From: Eubacteriales bacterium
Lineage (GTDB): Bacteria; Bacillota; Clostridia; Monoglobales; UMGS1388
DNA: 47,948 nucleotides
Reading direction: 5' to 3'
NCBI GenBank assembly: GCA_029004515.1
Contig: JAQVYH010000008.1
Span: 1 to 47,948 of the forward strand
Below, in pieces: positions 41,642 to 47,948 of this stretch. How positions within the stretch are numbered: position 1 is the first letter of the stretch; every line of letters starts with the position of its first letter. The position numbers and the translations under genes are program-made. The notes below the pieces were generated by a model. It did not search any database and was not told the origin of the DNA. It was given only the letters and a program-made list of their open reading frames with translations.

Positions 41642-42844
41642 ATGGCAGATAATAAAGAAATGGTTGCTATGCTCCTTGCCGGCGGACAGGGAAGCAGATT
41701 GTATGTTCTCACATCCGAGAGGGCAAAGCCTGCCGTACCATTTGGTGGTAAATATAGAATTATTGATTTTACACTTTCTAATTGTGCCAATTCAGGCATA
41801 GATACAGTAGGCGTTCTTACACAGTACCGGCCTCTTGAACTTAATACCTATATTGGAAATGGACAGCCGTGGGATTTTGACCGTATGAGTGGTGGTGTGC
41901 ATGTACTCCCTCCTTATCACACAGGCTCAACCGGTACTTGGTATAAGGGTACTGCCAATGCTATTTATCAGAATATTAACTTTATTCAGCAATACAACCC
42001 GGAATATGTTCTTGTCCTTTCCGGTGACCATGTTTACAAGATGGATTATGACCGTATGCTCACCTATCATAAGGAGAAAAACGCTGATGCAACCATAGCG
42101 GTTATGAACGTGCCGATTCATGAGGCATCAAGCTATGGTATTATGAATGTCAATGATGATATGTCCATCTATGAGTTTGAAGAAAAACCAGCTAATCCAA
42201 GGTCCAATAAGGCCTCTATGGGTGTGTATATCTTCAATTGGGATAAGCTCAGAGCTTATCTTGAACAGGACGAGGAAAATACCGAATCCGCCAACGACTT
42301 TGGCAAAAACATTATCCCTAATATGCTTAATAATGGGGAGAGGATGTTTGCCTATGGTTTTGATGGCTACTGGAAGGATGTTGGTACTATCGACAACCTG
42401 TGGGAAGCTAATATGGACCTTCTTAATCCGACAATCCCGCTTAACCTAAGCGACCCGCTATGGAGAATATATTCAAGACACGGTGCTACTACTCCCCACT
42501 ATATTGGTGAGCAGGCAAGCATTAAAAACTCAATGATTACAGAGGGCTGTGAGGTTAATGGCAATCTTAACTACTCTGTTCTGTTTTCCAATGTTGAGGT
42601 TAGGGAAGGTGCAAATCTTGACTTCGCTGTTGTTATGAAGAATGTACAGATCGGCAAGAATGCAACAGTAAAATATGCAATTGTCGCAGATGACGCTATC
42701 ATAGAGGATGGCGCTATTATTGGTGCTGCTCCTGAAGAGTATGATGGAGACTGGGGTATAGCGGTTGTAGGTCAGGGCGCAATAGTCCGTGCAGGACAGG
42801 TAGTCATGCCAAAGGAAATGATCGCTCCTAAAGAAGTAAAGTAA
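41642..42844 (+). CDS. glgC: Glucose-1-phosphate adenylyltransferase, catalytic subunit
   Basis: It makes ADP-glucose from ATP and glucose-1-phosphate, the committed step of bacterial glycogen synthesis. The 400-aa protein has the nucleotide loop [12 protein letters not shown] near residue 13, followed by [35 protein letters not shown] and the glucose-1-phosphate-binding [10 protein letters not shown] region. The C-terminal third is a left-handed beta-helix. The GlgD partner follows 38 nt downstream. Confidence 0.96.
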   Translation: MADNKEMVAMLLAGGQGSRLYVLTSERAKPAVPFGGKYRIIDFTLSNCANSGIDTVGVLTQYRPLELNTYIGNGQPWDFDRMSGGVHVLPPYHTGSTGTWYKGTANAIYQNINFIQQYNPEYVLVLSGDHVYKMDYDRMLTYHKEKNADATIAVMNVPIHEASSYGIMNVNDDMSIYEFEEKPANPRSNKASMGVYIFNWDKLRAYLEQDEENTESANDFGKNIIPNMLNNGERMFAYGFDGYWKDVGTIDNLWEANMDLLNPTIPLNLSDPLWRIYSRHGATTPHYIGEQASIKNSMITEGCEVNGNLNYSVLFSNVEVREGANLDFAVVMKNVQIGKNATVKYAIVADDAIIEDGAIIGAAPEEYDGDWGIAVVGQGAIVRAGQVVMPKEMIAPKEVK

Positions 42845-42882
42845 TATAACATCTATTATCAATGAAAGGGTCTGTTCAGAAA

Positions 42883-43989
42883 ATGAATGCTTTTTGTATA
42901 TTATTTGCAAATGCTTATGAAAATAACTCAATATCTGAGATTACAAAGATGAGAACTCCTGCGTCTATCCCCTACGGTGGCAGGTATAGGCTTATTGACT
43001 TTATTCTTTCATCACTTGTTAAGGCGAATGTACGAGATGTAGGTATTATCACAAACAATAAATTCGCATCACTTGTTGACCATGTGGGTATGGGTAAGGA
43101 TTGGGATTTAGCCCGTAAAAACGGTGGCCTTAAGGTTCTTCCACCATATCGTGATGGTGTTGTATCATCCCATGATGATGTTTTTCATTCACTCTATGAT
43201 GTGCATGGGTATATTAAGGATATGCTTCAGGAATATTGCATCCTTGGCAATACAAACGGTGTATTTAATATTGATTTTCTAGATGTCCTTGACTTTCATA
43301 GGACAAAGGGTGCTGATATAACCGTTGTTTATAGAACTGCTCCTGTTCTTAAGGGCGATATGGAGATTCAGTGTGACGATGAGGGCAGAGTCAACGATGC
43401 TATGCTTATGACATCAGATAGTGATCAGCCAAGGTCTGTTACAATGAAGCTTTATCTTATGAAAAAGGAGGTCATCCTTTCTCTTATCGAAAAGGGTGCA
43501 ACCTATGGTTGGGGTGATTTTGACCTTGATGTAATCGCCAAGCACAATGATTCTATTAAAATTTATGGATATGAACACAAGGGCTACAGTGCAATTATCA
43601 ATTCTCTTGAGTCTTTCTATCAGTCCAATATGGACCTTTTAAACCCCGCCATCCAGAAGGAGCTCTTCCGCTCTGAATATAGCATTCACACTCGTATTAA
43701 GGACAGTGTTCCTACAATCTATGGCGAGAACAACTCTGTCAAAAACAGCTTTGTTGCAGATGGTTGCTATATCGGTGGAAGTGTTGAAAACAGCGTCATT
43801 TTCCGTGATGTTAAAATCGATGAGGGTGCAGTAGTAAAGAACTCTATCATAATGCAAGGTGCTCACATTCACGCCGGGGCGCAGCTAAGCTCCGTTATAG
43901 CCGATAAGAATGTTTCGATTAGCGAGGATATTGTACTCACAGGAAATCCTAAGGTGCCATTTGTAATTAATAAAGGCAAAGTTGTATAG
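42883..43989 (+). CDS. glgD: GlgD, regulatory subunit of ADP-glucose pyrophosphorylase
   Basis: A 368-aa GlgC paralogue. It keeps the overall fold (IPYGGRYRLIDFILSSLVKANV, C-terminal beta-helix) but lacks the GG.GSRL nucleotide loop: the N-terminus reads MNAFCILFANAYEN. It is therefore probably non-catalytic, as in other Firmicutes, where GlgC and GlgD form a heterotetramer. ATG 42883 is preferred because GAAAGGG lies 12 nt upstream and the family starts MNAF; the in-frame ATG at 42862 has no ribosome site. Repeat copy D begins just after the stop. Confidence 0.93.
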   Translation: MNAFCILFANAYENNSISEITKMRTPASIPYGGRYRLIDFILSSLVKANVRDVGIITNNKFASLVDHVGMGKDWDLARKNGGLKVLPPYRDGVVSSHDDVFHSLYDVHGYIKDMLQEYCILGNTNGVFNIDFLDVLDFHRTKGADITVVYRTAPVLKGDMEIQCDDEGRVNDAMLMTSDSDQPRSVTMKLYLMKKEVILSLIEKGATYGWGDFDLDVIAKHNDSIKIYGYEHKGYSAIINSLESFYQSNMDLLNPAIQKELFRSEYSIHTRIKDSVPTIYGENNSVKNSFVADGCYIGGSVENSVIFRDVKIDEGAVVKNSIIMQGAHIHAGAQLSSVIADKNVSISEDIVLTGNPKVPFVINKGKVV

Positions 43990-43992
43990 AGG

Positions 43993-44112
43993 GCGAGGAA
44001 CAATAAAATGCACCTAGCGAACAATCCTCACCCCTCGGAGTATATTAATACACCTTCGGGACGGGCGTTGCCCTTTCGGTTTGTCCACTATGCACAATTT
44101 CTTGTCCCTCGC
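43993..44112 (+). repeat. Short MITE-like repeat element, copy D
   Basis: A 120-bp unit starting 3 nt after the glgD stop. Its left end GCGAGGAACAATAAAATGCA is an imperfect inverse of its right end (44091-44112; inverse begins GCGAGGGACAAGAAATTG). It shares the CCTCACCCCTCGG and CCTTCGGG core with copies A-C but has no nested terminator. It leads into array 3. Confidence 0.7.
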
Positions 44113-44153
44113 AGAGGTGGGAAACAATAAAATGCGCATACAAATTATGTTTA

Positions 44154-44258
44154 ATGAATTGCCTATGGCATGAATTGAAATATGCAATTTCATGGAGTGA
44201 TAGCGAGAATTCATGGGGATTTATCCCCAATTAATGACAACCATTGTTGTCGATTCAT
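44154..44258. repeat. Palindrome-spaced repeat array 3 (ATGAATT / AATTCAT)
   Basis: ATGAATT at 44154 and 44170, AATTCAT at 44208, AATTAAT at 44229 and GATTCAT at 44252 are separated by GCC-TAT-GGC, GAAAT-ATGCA-ATTTC, GGGGA-TTTA-TCCCC and GACAAC-CATT-GTTGTC. Positions 44190-44213 repeat a 24-nt stretch of array 2 with one difference. The gap 43990-44413 holds copy D, this array and the glgA promoter, and no gene. Confidence 0.88.
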
Positions 44259-44300
44259 TTATTGTATATAAGCAACAATAAAAATTGTATAAGATACGGG

Positions 44301-44327
44301 GGTTAACCATTGTAATTTCGGTTAACC
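44301..44327 (+). promoter_or_regulatory. Paired GGTTAACC palindromes upstream of glgA, candidate operator
   Basis: Two identical 8-bp palindromes, GGTTAACC at 44301-44308 and 44320-44327, lie 19 bp apart centre to centre (about two helical turns), ending 6 nt before the -35 box. This suits a dimeric activator or repressor. They could also pair with each other in RNA, but transcription should start downstream. Confidence 0.55.
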
Positions 44328-44333
44328 TTTATA

Positions 44334-44362
44334 TTGACATAAAACTACGATTATTCTAAAAT
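44334..44362 (+). promoter_or_regulatory. Sigma-A promoter of glgA
   Basis: TTGACA (44334-44339) and TAAAAT (44357-44362) are separated by 17 nt. glgA (and probably glgP) can be transcribed separately from glgB-glgC-glgD. Confidence 0.75.
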
Positions 44363-44413
44363 ATATAGTGAATTATTAGTTCGTTATATTTTAATGATAA
44401 AGGAGGAATACTT

Positions 44414-45835
44414 ATGAAGATATTATTTGCCGCATCAGAGGCTATGCCTTTTATAAAGATTGGTGGGCTTGGTGATGTTATGGGCGCTTTGCCCAAGACC
44501 CTAGTGAAAAAGGGTATAGATGCAAGAGTTATCCTCCCGTTATATTCCATAATTGACGGTGAAAAGCGTAATAACATTAAGTTCCTCGAAAGCTTTGGTG
44601 TAAAGAACAGCTGGCGTGAAAACCATTGCGGTCTTTTTAGGGCAGAGTCAGAGGGCGTGATATATTATTTTATAGATAATGAGCAGTATTTTGGTAGGGA
44701 AAATGTCTATGGTGAGTATGATGATCCAGAGAGATTTGCATTTTTTAGCAGAGCGGTGCTTGACTCACTCCCACACATTGACTTCTTCCCTGATGTTCTT
44801 CATGCGAACGATTGGCACACTGCACTTGTGCCTGTTTATCTTAATGTGCTATATCGTGGTGACGAAAGATATAAGCACATTAAAACTGTTCTTTCAATCC
44901 ACAATATCGAGTTTCAGGGTAAGTATGATCCGATTATTCTTGGTAGCATATTTGGTATGGATGTAACAGTCCGTTCACTCCTTATGTATGACGGATGCCT
45001 AAACCTATTAAAGGGAGGTATCGAATGTGCAGATATGGTTACAACAGTAAGCCGCACATACGCTGAGGAGATTCTCTATCCGGGACATTCCCACGGACTT
45101 CACAATATTTTAAATCAGCGTCGTGGTAAGATTCGAGGCATTATCAATGGTATTGATACTGACCTCTTTAATCCTGAAGGGGACAAGTTCACTGCAGGGC
45201 AGTATAATGCAGATAACATTCGTGGTAAGGCAACAGCTAAAAAGGATCTTCAAAGGTCAATGGCGCTTGATATGCGAAACGATGTGCCGATTATCGGTAT
45301 GGTAACACGACTTACCCCACAAAAGGGTCTCGACCTTATTGGTGAGGTAATGGAAAAGATTGTTGATATGGATGTGCAGTTTGTACTCCTCGGCACAGGT
45401 TATAGCGAGTATGAAGCCCTCATGTATGGATGGGAACAGGCTCGTCATGATAAAGTAAGAAGTATAATCGCCTTTTCTAATGAAATGGCATCCAAAATAT
45501 ATGCAGGTGCGGATATTTTCCTTATGCCATCTCTTTCAGAGCCATGTGGCCTGTCACAGATGATTGCTATGCGCTATGGTGCAATTCCAGTAGTACATAC
45601 GGTCGGCGGTCTTAAGGACACTGTTCAGCCTTTCAATCCTGAAACTAAGGAGGGTACAGGCATTACCTTCCAGAGCTATAATGCATATGATATGCTTGAC
45701 GCAATCTATCGTGCTGTTGATCTTTATCATAATAAGAACTTGTGGCGCAGGCTTATTAAAAATGCGATGACTCAGGATTTCGGATGGGACAAATCAGCTG
45801 ATGAATATATAAAGTTGTATAATACAATAATATAG
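44414..45835 (+). CDS. glgA: Glycogen synthase (ADP-glucose type, GT5)
   Basis: It transfers glucose from ADP-glucose to the growing alpha-1,4-glucan. The 473-aa protein shows the ADP-glucose-binding KIGGLGDVMGALPKTL near residue 15, HANDWHTALVPVYL, and the C-terminal Rossmann features VTRLTPQKGLDLI and PSLSEPCGLSQMIAMRYGAIP with catalytic Glu and nucleotide contacts. GGAGGAATACTT gives a strong ribosome site. glgP follows after 51 nt. Confidence 0.96.
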   Translation: MKILFAASEAMPFIKIGGLGDVMGALPKTLVKKGIDARVILPLYSIIDGEKRNNIKFLESFGVKNSWRENHCGLFRAESEGVIYYFIDNEQYFGRENVYGEYDDPERFAFFSRAVLDSLPHIDFFPDVLHANDWHTALVPVYLNVLYRGDERYKHIKTVLSIHNIEFQGKYDPIILGSIFGMDVTVRSLLMYDGCLNLLKGGIECADMVTTVSRTYAEEILYPGHSHGLHNILNQRRGKIRGIINGIDTDLFNPEGDKFTAGQYNADNIRGKATAKKDLQRSMALDMRNDVPIIGMVTRLTPQKGLDLIGEVMEKIVDMDVQFVLLGTGYSEYEALMYGWEQARHDKVRSIIAFSNEMASKIYAGADIFLMPSLSEPCGLSQMIAMRYGAIPVVHTVGGLKDTVQPFNPETKEGTGITFQSYNAYDMLDAIYRAVDLYHNKNLWRRLIKNAMTQDFGWDKSADEYIKLYNTII

Positions 45836-45886
45836 AGTAGATTTTGGAAGTTTCTTGCGTAATTAATATTGAAAGGAATTCACCAT

Positions 45887-47948
45887 ATGGAAAATATAAA
45901 AAAGACGATGGAGCATAAGCTAAATTCTATCCTGACAACTACTTTTAATACTGACCTTGCAAACAGTAATAAAAGACAGGTGTATGAAGCTGTGATCCTT
46001 GCAACAAATCAACTTCTTGCAGAGAAGAAGTATGAGTATAACAAGAAGGTAAGTGCCCAGCAGGCAAAGCAGGTTTACTATATGTCAATGGAATTCCTTG
46101 TTGGTACATCGCTTCGTAACAACCTCTGGAATATGGGCATTGAAGATGTCATGAGGGATACCCTCGCTAAATATAAATATGATATTGAGGAGCTTTATGA
46201 GATGGAACCGGATGCCGGTCTTGGTAATGGCGGTCTTGGTAGACTTGCATCTTGTTATATGGATGCACTAACATCTACAAACTATCCTGTGACTGGCTTC
46301 TCTATCAGATATGAATTTGGTATATTCAAGCAGGTTATCAAGGATGGTTGGCAGGTAGAATTCCCTGACAACTGGATTGATATGGGTGGATATTGGCTTA
46401 TACCAAGAAATGACGAAGCTGTTGAAGTTAAGTTCTTCGGTGATATTCACGAGAATTGGTCAGAAAAGGGACTTGTCACAACCCATGAAAACTATGTAAC
46501 AGTTGTTGCAACACCTTATGATATGCTTATTTCAGGTTATGACACAGAGGCTGTAAATACCCTTCGTCTTTGGGGTGCAAAAAGCTCAAGTGGTTTTGAT
46601 ATGCAGCTCTTCTCACGTGGCGAGCATGTAAGATCAACTGAAAAGGAAGCTATCGCAAGCTCAATCTCAAAGGTCTTATATCCTGCTGATGATAATATGC
46701 AGGGTAAGTCCCTTCGTGTTAAGCAGCAGTACTTCTTTGTAAGTGCCTCACTTCAGCAGATTACACAAAATCACTATGCAAAGTACAACACATTTGACAA
46801 TCTTGCAGATAAGGTTGTAATTCATATTAACGATACACATCCTGCTCTTTGCGTTCCGGAACTTATGAGAATCCTTATGGATGACTATGAATATACTTGG
46901 GACAATGCATGGGCAATTTCAAAGAAGACTCTTGCTTATACTAACCATACAGTTATGGCAGAAGCTCTTGAAAAGTGGCCTGTTGACCTTATTAAGTCAC
47001 ATCTCCCACGAATCTATACTATTATTGAAGAAATCGACAGACGCTTCTGTCGTATGATTTTTGATAAGTACCCACAGTTTGCGGATAAGATTAAGCAGAT
47101 GGCTATCATTGCTGATGGTATGGTTAGAATGGCTAACCTTTGCGTTGCCAGCTGTTATAGTGTAAATGGTGTTTCAAAGCTCCATTCAGATATCCTCAAG
47201 GCTGATACTTTTAAGGAGTTCAACGCTGTATTTCCTGATAAGCTTACAAATGTCACTAATGGTATTGCTCACAGAAGATGGCTTTGCCAGGCTAATCCAC
47301 AGCTCAATGCCCTTCTTACAGAGAAGATTGGCACATCCTTTGAAAAGAACCTTTGGGACCTTGAAAAGTTTAACGCCTTTGCTGATGATGAAGAGGTTTT
47401 AGAGCGTCTTCGTCAGATTAAAAAGGGCAATAAGGAACGCCTTGCAAAATATATCGCAACTGCAAATGGTATTATTGTTGATACCGATTCTATCTTTGAT
47501 ATTCAGGTTAAAAGGCTTCATGAATATAAGCGTCAGATGCTTAATGCACTTCATATTCTCTATCTTTATAGAAAAATTAAGTTTGACGGATGGCGTCCAC
47601 AGCCAAAGACATTCATCTTTGCTGCAAAGGCATCCGCTGGCTACTATATGGCAAAGGAAATTATTCGCTTCATCTGTGCTCTTTCAGATATGATTGAGAA
47701 GGACCCTGTTGTATGCAACTATATTAAGGTTGTATTTATCGCTGACTACCGTGTTTCTCTTGCAGAAATCATCATTCCTGCCGCGGACATCAGTGAGCAA
47801 ATCTCACAGGCTGGTAAGGAAGCTTCAGGTACAGGCAATATGAAGCTTATGATTAACGGTGCTGTAACCTGCGGTACAATGGACGGTGCCAATGTTGAAA
47901 TATACGAGGCTGTTGGTGATGAAAACATCTTCATTTTTGGTCTTACAA
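45887..47948 (+). CDS. glgP: Glycogen/starch/alpha-glucan phosphorylase, 3' end outside the window
   Basis: The frame is open from ATG 45887 (after AAAGGAA) to the window edge, 687 codons; complete enzymes are about 750-830 aa. It releases glucose-1-phosphate from alpha-glucan chain ends. Seen are the substrate-site block EPDAGLGNGGLGRLASCYMD near residue 107, HINDTHPALCVPELMR, VTNGIAHRRWL, VKRLHEYKRQ, and the PLP-binding lysine K653 in ASGTGNMKLMINGA. The C-terminal end cannot be described. Confidence 0.95.
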   Translation, partial: MENIKKTMEHKLNSILTTTFNTDLANSNKRQVYEAVILATNQLLAEKKYEYNKKVSAQQAKQVYYMSMEFLVGTSLRNNLWNMGIEDVMRDTLAKYKYDIEELYEMEPDAGLGNGGLGRLASCYMDALTSTNYPVTGFSIRYEFGIFKQVIKDGWQVEFPDNWIDMGGYWLIPRNDEAVEVKFFGDIHENWSEKGLVTTHENYVTVVATPYDMLISGYDTEAVNTLRLWGAKSSSGFDMQLFSRGEHVRSTEKEAIASSISKVLYPADDNMQGKSLRVKQQYFFVSASLQQITQNHYAKYNTFDNLADKVVIHINDTHPALCVPELMRILMDDYEYTWDNAWAISKKTLAYTNHTVMAEALEKWPVDLIKSHLPRIYTIIEEIDRRFCRMIFDKYPQFADKIKQMAIIADGMVRMANLCVASCYSVNGVSKLHSDILKADTFKEFNAVFPDKLTNVTNGIAHRRWLCQANPQLNALLTEKIGTSFEKNLWDLEKFNAFADDEEVLERLRQIKKGNKERLAKYIATANGIIVDTDSIFDIQVKRLHEYKRQMLNALHILYLYRKIKFDGWRPQPKTFIFAAKASAGYYMAKEIIRFICALSDMIEKDPVVCNYIKVVFIADYRVSLAEIIIPAADISEQISQAGKEASGTGNMKLMINGAVTCGTMDGANVEIYEAVGDENIFIFGLT

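Noticed and set aside
1-47948. tRNA, rRNA, insertion sequence or toxin-antitoxin genes
   Set aside because: No cloverleaf with the TTCGA-type arm, no rRNA segments, no transposase motif and no recognised toxin-antitoxin pair were found on either strand.

Overview
The window looks like chromosome from an anaerobic, spore-forming, low-GC member of the Clostridia, of the type found in gut or rumen. Three things suggest this. There are endospore genes (gpr, spoIIP, ylbJ, yqfC, yqfD and a bofA-like gene). There is a SCIFF ranthipeptide with its radical-SAM maturase, a pair typical of Clostridia. There are genes for plant-polysaccharide (pectin) use and for bacterial glycogen. Taxonomy below class level is inference. 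No rRNA, tRNA, CRISPR array, insertion sequence or intact prophage was seen.

Layout. 0-2.4 kb: the 5' end of an ylmH-like gene (minus strand), then gpr and spoIIP. 2.6-4.1 kb: a GH36/GH27-like alpha-galactosidase. 4.4-11.6 kb (minus strand): an overlapping aromatic amino acid operon, aroF-tyrA-aroB-aroA-aroC-[chorismate mutase/shikimate kinase fusion], followed by an oligogalacturonate lyase-like gene. 11.8-13.9 kb: an accessory patch with a stalk-domain gene broken by an in-frame TAG, a small membrane-anchored protein, a short repeat cluster and a lipoprotein. 14.1-18.5 kb: a Gfo/Idh/MocA oxidoreductase, a sugar isomerase/epimerase and a large secreted SGNH-like protein. 18.5-21.5 kb: SCIFF peptide, maturase and an Orn/Lys/Arg decarboxylase-like enzyme. 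21.6-30.2 kb: ylbJ, yqfC, yqfD, phoH, bofA-like, an SbcD/SbcC-like (YhaO/YhaN) pair, yloU and yloV. 30.5-34.6 kb: kduI, kduD, a C-terminal discoidin-like protein, a LUD-domain protein and KDPG aldolase. 35.3-37.3 kb: a lone DnaD-like protein and a secreted M15 peptidase. 37.7-47.9 kb: a GH13 glycosidase facing glgB-glgC-glgD-glgA-glgP, with glgP cut by the window edge.

How the genes work together. The oligogalacturonate lyase, KduI, KduD and KDPG aldolase form most of a route from unsaturated galacturonides to pyruvate and glyceraldehyde-3-phosphate. KDG kinase is not in the window. The glg genes supply synthesis and breakdown of glycogen.

The strongest unexplained signal is non-coding. First, at least four intergenic arrays alternate a short repeat (GCTAAAT, ATGAATT or ATTACGT) with mini-palindromes that differ in sequence but mostly have 3-4 nt loops. 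In the large arrays the repeat inverts half way, so the whole could fold into one branched structure. Second, a family of composite elements begins just after gene stops. Each of three copies has a Rho-independent terminator nested inside an outer stem whose sequence covaries between copies, and a shared tail with a CCTTCGGG hairpin. Two shorter relatives lack the terminator, and each lies just upstream of a palindrome array.
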